DNA from: Natrialbaceae archaeon
GTDB lineage: Archaea > Halobacteriota > Halobacteria > Halobacteriales > Natrialbaceae
Reading direction: 5' to 3'
NCBI GenBank assembly: GCA_003559215.1
Contig: PWMF01000058.1
Span: forward strand, 56,470-120,469
Length of the DNA stretch: 64,000 nucleotides
Shown: positions 1 to 7,545 of the stretch, one piece after another
Layout of the letters: the number at the start of each line of letters is the position of its first letter
Numbering within the stretch: position 1 is the first letter of the stretch
Position numbers and translations under genes: made by a program
The notes under the pieces: generated by a model
The model's input: the letters and a program-made list of their open reading frames with translations, nothing else
Database searches by the model: none
Told to the model about the DNA's origin: nothing

Positions 1-100
1 CCACCCTCGCCGTGTCGTCGACAGTTGGCATACCCGTACTCGCGGCCGAACCACCATCAACCCGGGCGGACGGCTCTTGGCTCGACCGTCGGCTCGGCTC

Positions 101-538
101 TTATCCGCTGGTCGACACCTCGAGGACTATCTCCTCACCGTCTTCGAGTGTGTGCTCCGTCGGCTCGACCGATTCGCCGTCGATCAGGAACGTCATCTCG
201 GTGCTGGCGTCGGCCTCGTTGTAGGTGTCCCCGTCGTGGTCGAGGACGTGGTCGCCGTCGACCGTTTCGAACGAGAAGTACGGCAGTAGGTCGATTCCCT
301 CGGCGAACGTGACCCGTTCTTCGCCCTCCATGTACCACTGATCGCTGCCCTCGTGGAGGTGGAAGTCGATCGAGTGATTCGTCGCGTGTTCGGCCTGGTA
401 CCGATCCTCGGAGAGGTTCACCGGTTCGCCGTCGATCAGGATTTCGATCTCGCCCCGGTCGTCGACCTCGTCGTCGGAGAGACAGCCGGCGAGCAACGTG
501 AGGCTCGAGACTCCGGCGAGAACCGCTCGTCGTTGCAT
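101..538 (-). CDS. Small secreted lipoprotein, function unknown
   Basis: 145 aa. The N-terminus has a twin-arginine pair (residues 3-4), a hydrophobic stretch and the lipobox LAGC with Cys19, so the product is probably exported by Tat and lipid-anchored on the outer face of the membrane. The mature part is acidic (DDEVDD after the Cys) and seems to hold two similar modules, each containing an ILIDGE or FLIDGE segment (about residues 33-38 and 116-121), suggesting a duplicated beta domain. I recognise no enzymatic motif. It is monocistronic and lies upstream of the DUF502 gene on the same strand. Function is unknown; the export signal is the only firm statement. Confidence 0.75.
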   Translation of the reverse strand: MQRRAVLAGVSSLTLLAGCLSDDEVDDRGEIEILIDGEPVNLSEDRYQAEHATNHSIDFHLHEGSDQWYMEGEERVTFAEGIDLLPYFSFETVDGDHVLDHDGDTYNEADASTEMTFLIDGESVEPTEHTLEDGEEIVLEVSTSG

Positions 539-630
539 ATCCGATCGGAGGGGATCGTCGGCTCAAAAGGTTCTGGTTCCCCTGTCGAACGGACTCGCGG
601 CCCTCGAGGACGTCCGGCGAGCGTTCGCGG

Positions 631-1353
631 TCAGTCCTCGAGCCGCCGTCGATCCGACTCGGGTTCGGTCTCCCCGCCGTCGGTCGTCGCCTCGTCGACG
701 ACGTCGATCGAGACGCCGGCCTCCATGTCCCGGTTTCGGCTCGAGTCGCCGAAGCCGGCGCTCAGGACACGGGTCAGGGCGTCCTCGACGTCCTCGTCGA
801 GTTCGGTGATCCGGCTCGACTCGACCTCGATGACGAACCCGGTCGTGATGTTCGGCGACGTCGGTAGGAACAGCACCTCGCGGCCGTCCTCGGTCACCTT
901 GCCGGTCTTGAACGCGGTCATTCGAAGCCCATCCCAGGTCTCGAGCTTGACCGGTTTCTGCAGGGAGTCCTGCTCGCCGAAGGCGGTCTCGGCGGCCATC
1001 TTCGAGGCGTTGTAGACGACACGGATCACAGGGACCCGGTTGGCGACGTTGTCGACCAGTCGCTCGACCAGTCCGCCGACGGTCGTTCGCATGAGGTAGC
1101 CAACCGAGAACGTCAGGATCACCAGAACGGTCAGCGCGACGATCACCCGGAGGAACTGGGCGACCTCCTCGCGGGTCTGCTGGGCCTGGCCGCCGTCGCC
1201 GGGAATCAGCGGCCGGAGCGCGGCCTCGTCGAGGATGAGCCCGGGAGTCAGCCCCGCGATGAGACCGTAGAGCCAGTAGATAACGTAGAGGGTCACGAGA
1301 ATCGGGCCAAGGACGATCAGCCCGCTTGCGAAATCCCGCTTCCACGAAGCCAT
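631..1353 (-). CDS. DUF502 family membrane protein
   Basis: 240 aa from the ATG at 1353. A GTG three codons upstream is possible, but the purine-rich GAGGTGG lies just ahead of the ATG and favours it. Two transmembrane segments (about residues 9-34 and 67-88) precede a cytoplasmic or surface domain with the family-typical PVIRVVYNASKM (about 108-119) and LPTSPNITTGF (about 159-169) motifs. The C-terminal 50 residues are acidic and likely disordered. DUF502 proteins occur in bacteria, archaea and plants (LIKE COV in plants) and lack a defined biochemical role. Family assignment is confident; function is not known. Confidence 0.85.
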   Translation of the reverse strand: MASWKRDFASGLIVLGPILVTLYVIYWLYGLIAGLTPGLILDEAALRPLIPGDGGQAQQTREEVAQFLRVIVALTVLVILTFSVGYLMRTTVGGLVERLVDNVANRVPVIRVVYNASKMAAETAFGEQDSLQKPVKLETWDGLRMTAFKTGKVTEDGREVLFLPTSPNITTGFVIEVESSRITELDEDVEDALTRVLSAGFGDSSRNRDMEAGVSIDVVDEATTDGGETEPESDRRRLED

Positions 1354-1392
1354 GTACGCCACCTCACACTAGGGGCTAATGAGCCCTTTCCT

Positions 1393-2271
1393 TTAGCGGC
1401 CGAGGACGGCTCGGACCGCGAACCAGAGGTTCTCCTTGCGTTCCATCGCCCGGCGGTAGAAGTACGACATCCAGCGGTCGCCGTAGGGGACGTACTGGTA
1501 GACCTCGTACTCCTCGGCGAGTTCGAACTGGGCGTCGTTCCGAACGCCCATCAGCATCTGGATCTCGAAGTCGGTGCCGTGTTCCTCGTGAAGTTCGATC
1601 GCACGGTCGATCATCGCCGGGTCGTGGCTGCCGATCGCGATCCCCCCGTCGAACTGTTCGAAGGCGTACTCGAGCAGGGCCTCGTACTCTCGGTTGACGG
1701 CATCTTTGCCCTTGTAGGCGATCTCGGCCGGCTCGTCGTAAGCACCTTTGACGAATCGAACCTTTCCGGGGACGTCCGCGAGCCGTTCGACGTCCCTGCG
1801 GGTCCGCTTGAGGTTCGCCTGGACGCAGACGCCGACCCCGCCGTCGGTCCACCGGTCCGACGAGGATCGCGCACGCTCTCCGCTCCAGTGCTTCCTGGCG
1901 AACTCCTCGTAGGCGTCGAGGGTCGCGTCGGTCGTCGTGTGATCCTCCATATCGATCCAGACGAACACGCCGCGGTCGGCCGCGGTCTCGACGATTCCCT
2001 CGAGGTTCTCCCGGAAGACGTCCTCGCCGAGGTCGAGGCCGATCTGGGAGGGCTTGACCGACACCGTCGCATCGAGGTCGGAGCGCGCGATGTCCTCGAC
2101 GAGTTCGCGGTACTCTCGGGCGTCGGCGTCGGCGGCCTCGCGGTCGTCGTAGTGTTCCCCCAGCAGGTTCACGATCGCCTTCACGTTCCGATCGTTCAGC
2201 TGACGAACGTGCTCGAGGGCCTCGGCTGGTCCCTCTCCGGCGACGAACCGATTCGCGACTGGCAACATCAT
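1393..2271 (-). CDS. Proline dehydrogenase
   Basis: 292 aa, the length of a monofunctional FAD-dependent proline dehydrogenase (about 300 aa), without the P5C-dehydrogenase half of PutA. It should oxidise L-proline to 1-pyrroline-5-carboxylate and pass electrons to the respiratory chain. Visible (beta/alpha)8-barrel motifs are VWIDMED near residue 100, RFVKGAYDEP near 175, the SHDPAM and IQMLMGVR segments, and the C-terminal Y-R-R-x-x-E substrate-clamp helix (FYRRAMER). Two adjacent ATGs allow a one-residue shorter start. It is divergent from carS with about 100 bp between. No P5C dehydrogenase gene is visible in this window, so the second step must be encoded elsewhere. Confidence 0.9.
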   Translation of the reverse strand: MMLPVANRFVAGEGPAEALEHVRQLNDRNVKAIVNLLGEHYDDREAADADAREYRELVEDIARSDLDATVSVKPSQIGLDLGEDVFRENLEGIVETAADRGVFVWIDMEDHTTTDATLDAYEEFARKHWSGERARSSSDRWTDGGVGVCVQANLKRTRRDVERLADVPGKVRFVKGAYDEPAEIAYKGKDAVNREYEALLEYAFEQFDGGIAIGSHDPAMIDRAIELHEEHGTDFEIQMLMGVRNDAQFELAEEYEVYQYVPYGDRWMSYFYRRAMERKENLWFAVRAVLGR

Positions 2272-2377
2272 ACAGTAGTTACGTCGCCGAGCTTATATGG
2301 AGCTGATGTTATCGGCGGTGCGACGGGTCGAGGACGAACCACCCCCGATTAAGACCTGCGGGTTCGTCCCGCCGAAC

Positions 2378-2923
2378 ATGGCAGTACTCGAGACGATCGT
2401 CGTCGCCTTCTGGGCGATGTTGCCGGCCTACGTTCCCAACAACGCCGCGGTGCTGGCCGGCGGCGGTCGGCCGATCGACGGTGGACGGACGTGGGACGAC
2501 AAGCGCGTGCTCGGCGACGGGAAGACCTGGCGGGGAACCGCCGCGGGGATCCTCGCGGGAGTGCTCCTCGCGGGCGCGCTGACCCTCGTCGCCGACGACG
2601 TGAGCGCGGCGACCGGGATCGACGTTCCGGCGTTTACGCCGCTGGCGGCGATCGGCCTCGCCGCAGGGGCAATGCTCGGCGACATCACGGCCTCGTTTCT
2701 CAAACGCCGAACCGGCCGCCAGCGCGGCGCGATGTTCCCCGGACTGGACCAGCTCGATTTCGTCGTGGTCTCACTTCCCCTAACCGCGTTGCTCGCGACT
2801 GAGTGGTTCTTTGAGGTGTTCACGTGGGGCGTGATCGCCGTCGTCGTCGTGCTCACCCCGATCCTGCACGTGACGACGAACATGATCGCCTACCAGCTTG
2901 GACTGAAGGACGAGCCCTGGTAA
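2378..2923 (+). CDS. carS: CDP-archaeol synthase
   Basis: 181 aa from the ATG at 2378; an upstream in-frame start at 2297 would add a hydrophilic tail that does not look native. The protein is an integral membrane cytidylyltransferase converting CTP and digeranylgeranylglyceryl phosphate to CDP-archaeol, the activated precursor for archaeal polar head groups. Family signatures are DDKRVLGDGKTWRG (about residues 46-59) and GDITASFLKRRTGRQRG (about 105-121), which supply the Mg-CTP site; about five hydrophobic segments surround them. The final stretch ILHVTTNMIAYQLGLK is also typical. The gene is monocistronic and divergent from proline dehydrogenase. Confidence 0.95.
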   Translation: MAVLETIVVAFWAMLPAYVPNNAAVLAGGGRPIDGGRTWDDKRVLGDGKTWRGTAAGILAGVLLAGALTLVADDVSAATGIDVPAFTPLAAIGLAAGAMLGDITASFLKRRTGRQRGAMFPGLDQLDFVVVSLPLTALLATEWFFEVFTWGVIAVVVVLTPILHVTTNMIAYQLGLKDEPW

Positions 2924-3111
2924 CCCCTCGAGTCGACGAGAACCGTTCCGTCGTCTCCGCTTCCAGAGCCGTTCGCCGACGTCTTTCGGCCCACTTATCT
3001 CACTCCCTCCTATCGGTAGTGACTAACTAGCGAGTGGCGGACGTTCGCGCGGCCCGACCGACGGCTATCGAACCGATTTCTGTGTACGTCCTCTATAGTT
3101 ACTGTGGACAA

Positions 3112-3120
3112 ATTATTTAT
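3112..3120 (+). promoter_or_regulatory. TATA-like box of the first aminotransferase gene
   Basis: ATTATTTAT is centred about 28 bp upstream of the ATG at 3144, the spacing expected for a leaderless haloarchaeal transcript. A TGTACG hexamer lies 25 bp further upstream (3083-3088). Confidence 0.5.
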
Positions 3121-3143
3121 CACTGTTCCACCTGGCCCTACGT

Positions 3144-4526
3144 ATGACGAGCAGTCCACCGATCGACGAACTCCACTACGACGAGGCACCGAACGTCGAC
3201 AGCGTCCCCGGCCCGCGGTCGCGGGAACTACTCGAAAAACAGCGCGAGATCGACAGCAGCGCGGTCGCCTACCCCGAGGACATCCCGGTCGCGTTCGAGG
3301 AGGGCTCAGGCGCGACAGTTCGTGACGTCGACGGCAACACCTACATCGACATGTTCGCGGGCATCGGCGTGCTCAACGTCGGCCACGCGAACCCCTACGT
3401 GCTCGAGGCCGTCCACGAACAGGCCGACAAGCTGGTCCACACGGTCGATTTCCCGACCGAGGCCCGACTCGAGCTGATCGAGAAGCTCGACGAGATCGCC
3501 CCTTCGGGATTGCAGGGCAATCAGAAGGTCGTCTTCGGCGGCCCAACCGGCAGCGACGCCGTCGAAGCCTCGATCAAACTCGCCAAATACAACACTGGCG
3601 GTGACGGCCTGATCGCGTTCCGCGGGGCCTACCACGGTGCGACGCCCGGTGCGATGAGCCTCACCGGCAACAAGGGGTTCAAGGAACACTACTCGCCGCT
3701 GCTGGCCGACGTCGTCCACGCCCCCTACCCCAACCCGTTCGAGCAGGGGAAGGCGCCACAGGAGGCCGTCGATCACGCCCTCGAGGAGGTCCAGGCGATC
3801 CTCGAGGATCCCTACGGCGGACTCGCGAACCCTGCGGGTATCTTCGTCGAGCCGATCCAGGGCGAGGGCGGCGTCGTCACGCCCCCGGAGGGGTTCCTGC
3901 AGGGCCTGCGCGACCTCGCCAACGACAACGACGTTACGCTCATGTTCGACGAGATCCAGAGCGGGTTCGGCCGCACCGGCGAGTGGTGGGCCAACGATTG
4001 GGCCGACGTCACGCCCGACGTGATGACTTCCGCGAAGGCGCTGGGCGGCGTGGGCTTTCCGCTGTCGGCGACGATGTACCACGAGGATCTCGACACGTGG
4101 GGCTCGGGCGACCACGCCGGCACCTACCGCGGCCACGTCGTTGCGATGCGGGCCGGCAGCCGCGCCATCGAGTACATCCAGGACCACGACCTGCTGGCTC
4201 ACGCCCGTGAACTGGGCGAGCATATCCGCGGTCGGCTTCGTGAAGTCGCCGCCGGGAACGATCATCTCGGCGACGTCCGCGGACAGGGGCTGTTCATCGG
4301 CGCCGAGTTCGTCGACGGCGACGGCGCTCCGGCCGACGACCTCGTCGACGAGATCCAGCAGTACTGCTTCGAACACGGCGTGCTCGTCTGGACGGCCGGC
4401 CGCCACGGTAACGTCCTCCGGCTGCTGCCGCCGCTCGTGCTCACCCAGGAGCTCGCGGAGACGGCGATGGACGTCGTCGCCGACGCGATCGAACACGCGA
4501 CGGCCGAGACCAAACAGACCGCCTAA
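3144..4526 (+). CDS. Class III PLP-dependent aminotransferase
   Basis: 460 aa, fold-type I aminotransferase of the acetylornithine/GABA/diaminobutyrate superfamily. The PLP lysine is Lys298 in SAKALGG; Asp269 in [13 protein letters not shown] contacts the pyridine nitrogen; GAYHG (161-165) and VEPIQGEGG (235-243) are the usual cofactor motifs. The segment [12 protein letters not shown] resembles diaminobutyrate-type aminotransferases, but the amino donor cannot be fixed from sequence. The gene is followed after 11 bp by ridA and then by an M20 amidohydrolase, pointing to amine or amino-acid catabolism in which RidA removes reactive enamine/imine by-products. Transcription is probably leaderless. 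Confidence 0.88.
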   Translation: MTSSPPIDELHYDEAPNVDSVPGPRSRELLEKQREIDSSAVAYPEDIPVAFEEGSGATVRDVDGNTYIDMFAGIGVLNVGHANPYVLEAVHEQADKLVHTVDFPTEARLELIEKLDEIAPSGLQGNQKVVFGGPTGSDAVEASIKLAKYNTGGDGLIAFRGAYHGATPGAMSLTGNKGFKEHYSPLLADVVHAPYPNPFEQGKAPQEAVDHALEEVQAILEDPYGGLANPAGIFVEPIQGEGGVVTPPEGFLQGLRDLANDNDVTLMFDEIQSGFGRTGEWWANDWADVTPDVMTSAKALGGVGFPLSATMYHEDLDTWGSGDHAGTYRGHVVAMRAGSRAIEYIQDHDLLAHARELGEHIRGRLREVAAGNDHLGDVRGQGLFIGAEFVDGDGAPADDLVDEIQQYCFEHGVLVWTAGRHGNVLRLLPPLVLTQELAETAMDVVADAIEHATAETKQTA

Positions 4527-4537
4527 CGACCCGAACG

Positions 4538-4933
4538 ATGTCCGACACCGAACCGATCACCACAGACGGCGCACCGAGCAACGACAACCCCTACTCTCAG
4601 GGCGTCCGCGCCGGGGACACCCTCCACGTCTCGGGCTACGGCCCCGTCGATCCCGACTCGGGCGAGGCCGTCGACGGCGACATCGAGGCCCAGACCGACC
4701 GCGTGCTCGAGAACGTCGCCGCGGTCGTCAGCGAGGCCGGCGGCGACGGTCTCGCGGACGTAGTAAAGGTCACCGTCTACCTGACCGATCTCGAGGACTA
4801 CGAGCGGGTCAACGAGACCTACGGCGAGAAATTCGGCGAGGAACCGCCCGCCAGGGTCTGCGTCGAGGTCTCGAGGCTGCCCGAGGACGTTCGCGTCGAG
4901 ATGGACGCGACGGCCTACCTCGGCTCGCAGTAG
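4538..4933 (+). CDS. RidA family reactive intermediate/imine deaminase
   Basis: 131 aa, the size of YjgF/YER057c/UK114 proteins, which form trimers and hydrolyse enamine/imine intermediates released by PLP enzymes. Family features: the N-terminal GAPSNDNPYSQGV segment, GYGPVDPDSGE, the central VVKVTVYLTDLEDYERVNETY stretch (read in parts) and the C-terminal PPARVCVEVSRLPEDVRVEMD region containing the Arg (near residue 108) that binds the substrate carboxylate and the downstream Glu. It starts 11 bp after the aminotransferase, so co-transcription is very likely and suggests it detoxifies that enzyme's by-product. The stop codon is TAG. Confidence 0.92.
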   Translation: MSDTEPITTDGAPSNDNPYSQGVRAGDTLHVSGYGPVDPDSGEAVDGDIEAQTDRVLENVAAVVSEAGGDGLADVVKVTVYLTDLEDYERVNETYGEKFGEEPPARVCVEVSRLPEDVRVEMDATAYLGSQ

Positions 4934-5083
4934 ACGGGACTACGGTATTCGTTTTCGCCGTTCCCGAGACGACCCCACGGCCACCTGAAGGGCCACCCCC
5001 GCCGTTTCGCGACGATCGTCTCTCACGTTCTCGTCGGGGCCGATGAGTTCCGTCCCCCGAACCGGGTCCCGGTATTGGCTACC

Positions 5084-5090
5084 GTTAAGT
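5084..5090 (+). promoter_or_regulatory. Candidate TATA-like box of the amidohydrolase gene
   Basis: GTTAAGT is centred 30 bp upstream of the ATG at 5117, consistent with a separate leaderless promoter for the amidohydrolase instead of pure read-through from ridA (183-bp gap). Confidence 0.4.
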
Positions 5091-5116
5091 GAGCCGACTG
5101 CCTACCGCCACGAAAG

Positions 5117-6397
5117 ATGGTGTACGACGTTCGAAGCAGGCTATCGGAGCTCAGACGGGAGTTCCACCGACGTCCGGAGCCGGGGTGGCGGGAGTTCCGG
5201 ACGACGGCCCGGATCGTCGAGGAGCTCGAGTGCATCGGGGTCGACGAGATCGCCGTCGGTCGGGAGGCGCTCTCGACCGATCAGAGCATGGCGGTGCCCG
5301 AGGAGAGCGAGCTCGATCCCTGGCTCGAGCGTGCCCGCGAGGCGGGGGTTCGCGAGGACGTCCTCGAGCGGACGGCGGACGGCCACACCGGCGTCGTCGG
5401 CGTCCTCGAGCAGGGGTCGGGCCCGACGATCGGGCTCCGGGTCGACATGGACGGGATCTCGATGACCGAGTCCGATCTGGCCGAGCACCGACCCGCCGCG
5501 GAGGGGTTTCGCTCGGAACACGAGGGGTACATGCACGCCTGCGGCCACGACGCCCACATCGCGATGGCGCTGGGAACGATCGAGGCGATCAAAAAGAGTG
5601 AGTTCGAGGGGACGCTGAAGGTCTTTTTCCAGCCCGCCGAGGAGATCTCGGGTGGCGGGAAGGCGATGGCCGAAGGCGGCTACCTCGAGGATGTCGATTA
5701 CCTGCTGGCGCTCCACGTCGGGCTCGACCACCCGACGGGCGAGATCGTCGCCGGCGTCGAGAAGCCGCTGGCGATGGCCCACCTGACGGCGACGTTCGAG
5801 GGTGCAAGTGCCCACGCGGGGAAGGCGCCGAACGAGGGCGGGAACGCGATGCAGGCCGCGGCGACGGCGATCCAGAACGCCTACGCGATTCCCCGCCACA
5901 GCGACGGCCAGACCCGCGTCAACGTCGGCCGGATCGAGGGGGGAACCGCGAGCAACGTCATCGCCGAGGAGATCACGATCGACGCGGAGGTCCGCGGCGA
6001 GACGACGGGACTGATGGAGTACATGCGGACCGAACTCGAACGGGTGCTGTACGCGGCCGCGGAGATGCACGACTGTGACGTCACGCCGCGGGTCATCAGC
6101 GAGTCCCCCCGGGCCGACAGCCACCCTGCTCTGCGCGAACTGATCGAGTCGGTCGCCCGCGAGGTCGAAGGCGTCGACCGAGTGATCCCCTCGACGGAGT
6201 TCGGCGTCAGCGAGGACGTCACCTACCTGATGAACCGCGTCCAGAACGGCGGCGGGCTCGCCTCCTACCTGCTCGTGGGAACGGACCATCCGACCAACCA
6301 CCACACGCCGACGTTCGACATCGACGAGCGGAGCCTCGAGATCGGCGTGGGGGTGCTCTCGGAGACGATCGCCGAACTCTCCCGCCGACCGGTCTGA
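5117..6397 (+). CDS. M20 family amidohydrolase (AbgA-like)
   Basis: 426 aa metallo-amidohydrolase/peptidase M20D type. Metal and catalytic motifs: GLRVDMDG (about 106-113), HACGHDAH (140-147), PAEEISGGG (173-181), ALHVG, the dimerisation/lid segment SAHAGKAPNEGGNA and the C-terminal NHHTPTFDIDE. A roughly 45-residue insertion (about 45-90) between the first helix and the catalytic core resembles p-aminobenzoyl-glutamate hydrolase subunit A and is absent from short IAA-amino acid hydrolases. It probably cleaves an N-acyl or N-aroyl amino acid. It lies downstream of the aminotransferase-ridA pair on the same strand and may supply the amino compound those genes process. Substrate is unknown. Confidence 0.85.
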   Translation: MVYDVRSRLSELRREFHRRPEPGWREFRTTARIVEELECIGVDEIAVGREALSTDQSMAVPEESELDPWLERAREAGVREDVLERTADGHTGVVGVLEQGSGPTIGLRVDMDGISMTESDLAEHRPAAEGFRSEHEGYMHACGHDAHIAMALGTIEAIKKSEFEGTLKVFFQPAEEISGGGKAMAEGGYLEDVDYLLALHVGLDHPTGEIVAGVEKPLAMAHLTATFEGASAHAGKAPNEGGNAMQAAATAIQNAYAIPRHSDGQTRVNVGRIEGGTASNVIAEEITIDAEVRGETTGLMEYMRTELERVLYAAAEMHDCDVTPRVISESPRADSHPALRELIESVAREVEGVDRVIPSTEFGVSEDVTYLMNRVQNGGGLASYLLVGTDHPTNHHTPTFDIDERSLEIGVGVLSETIAELSRRPV

Positions 6398-6484
6398 CTC
6401 GTTCGCGACCGATCGAAGCTGTTCGATTGCCGTCACGTTGTCCGGATCAGAAACGTTAATTCGCGCGCTCCACCAGTAGCCTGT

Positions 6485-7132
6485 ATGAGCCAGGATGACG
6501 TCCCGCAGTCGCTTCGAACCGCGGCCGACTCGGACCGACCTCGCGGGATCCTCACCCCCTCCGACCGCGACTTCCTGCTCGGCCGGAAGACGGATTACAC
6601 CGACCACTCGAAGAAACAGAAGCGAAACCGGATCCGTCGACGGGTCCGGAACGCGGTGCTCGATTTTAGCATCCTCTTCGAGTACCTAGAGGAGCGCGAC
6701 CGGTAGACGGTGTTCGACCCCGACGACGAGGATCGGGACGCCTACACGCAGGGAATCACGGACATGCTCGCCTTCCTCCACCTCGGGACGATGGGGTACC
6801 ACACGCCGTTCAAGGACATGCTCTCGGAGGGCGTCGGTAAGGCCGAACAACGCCTCGCGGGGTCGAACTATCGGATGGTCAACGTCGAGTTCAGCGTCGA
6901 ACCGGTCGGGCAGATCGACGTCGACGAGGTCGTCGAGAAGCTCGAGAACGAGGAGTTCGCCCAGCTCACCGACGAGGAGTTGCGGGCGTTCGTCCGACTG
7001 TTGACGATGTCCGACTCCTTCTCTCCGGAGACGACCCGCGAGGAAATCAAGGACCGGGTCGACGAGTTCGCCGAGCGCGCCGACGAGAGCGCGGCGGCTC
7101 GCGAGCGGAACCTCGAGGAGCTGACGAACTAA
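6485..7132 (+). pseudogene. Conserved-looking haloarchaeal protein interrupted by in-frame TAG
   Basis: One continuous reading frame is split by a TAG at 6704-6706. The upstream part encodes 73 aa (start ATG 6485) rich in basic residues (KKQKRNRIRRRVR) and ends EERDR. After the TAG the frame resumes immediately with T-V-FDPDDEDRD and runs 140 aa to a TAA at 7132. A GTG at 6710 could restart translation, but no ribosome-binding site is visible and the two parts read as one roughly 215-aa protein. A single GAG or CAG to TAG change would explain the break. I do not recognise the family. Alternatives are programmed read-through, re-initiation, or a sequencing error. Confidence 0.65.
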
Positions 7133-7545
7133 GCTACCGTCGTCTTCTCGCGGCTCGAACGGAGTCGATGCTCGCCACCGGACGACGTCGCTCTGCTCGA
7201 GGGATCGAATACAGTATGTGTTTCGGCTCGAGCGAACGGCTTCTTCTCGTTAGTGAAACGATTGACGGGGCCGGTTATCGAATGTGGGGTACGGAACTCC
7301 TAAGTTGAAATACAGTGTGTGTGAGTTATATAGTTGGCCGTGTGTTGGATAATGCGTACCGTTGAGGAAATCCGTACACGATCCGTACAATAAACGCAAT
7401 CTGTGTATGGTAGATACGAAAAAGAAATGTTTATGCAAGATACTGACAATGGGTTCGGTATGCCATCGCAGTGCACGGCAAGTGGGAGGGAGAACCGATC
7501 CAGACGGACCCGGTCGCTCGGATCGAGAACGGTGGGTGAGTTCGC
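7133..7545. other. Intergenic regulatory region upstream of the BCCT gene
   Basis: 413 bp without a gene. The second half (about 7260-7450) is much more AT-rich than its surroundings. It contains a doubled CCGTAC/TGTACG element at 7371-7390 and a TATA-like TGTTTATG near 7429-7436, roughly 110 bp before the GTG start, implying a leader or an additional undetected promoter. No RNA gene is recognised. Confidence 0.5.
7371..7390. promoter_or_regulatory. Candidate operator: repeated TGTACG upstream of BCCT gene
   Basis: On the minus strand the site reads TTGTACG-GATCG-TGTACG-GA, that is two direct copies of TGTACG spaced by five bases (11-bp period, one helical turn). The same hexamer forms a palindrome ahead of the second aminotransferase (9284-9296) and occurs once before the first aminotransferase (3083-3088). 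Confidence 0.4.

Noticed and set aside
1..100. Short plus-strand frames at the left edge.
   Set aside because: No family features; composition of GC-rich noncoding or antisense sequence. Nothing supportable before the lipoprotein gene.
5141..6607. A 488-codon antisense frame opposite the M20 amidohydrolase.
   Set aside because: Low-complexity composition and no family features; shadow of the real gene.
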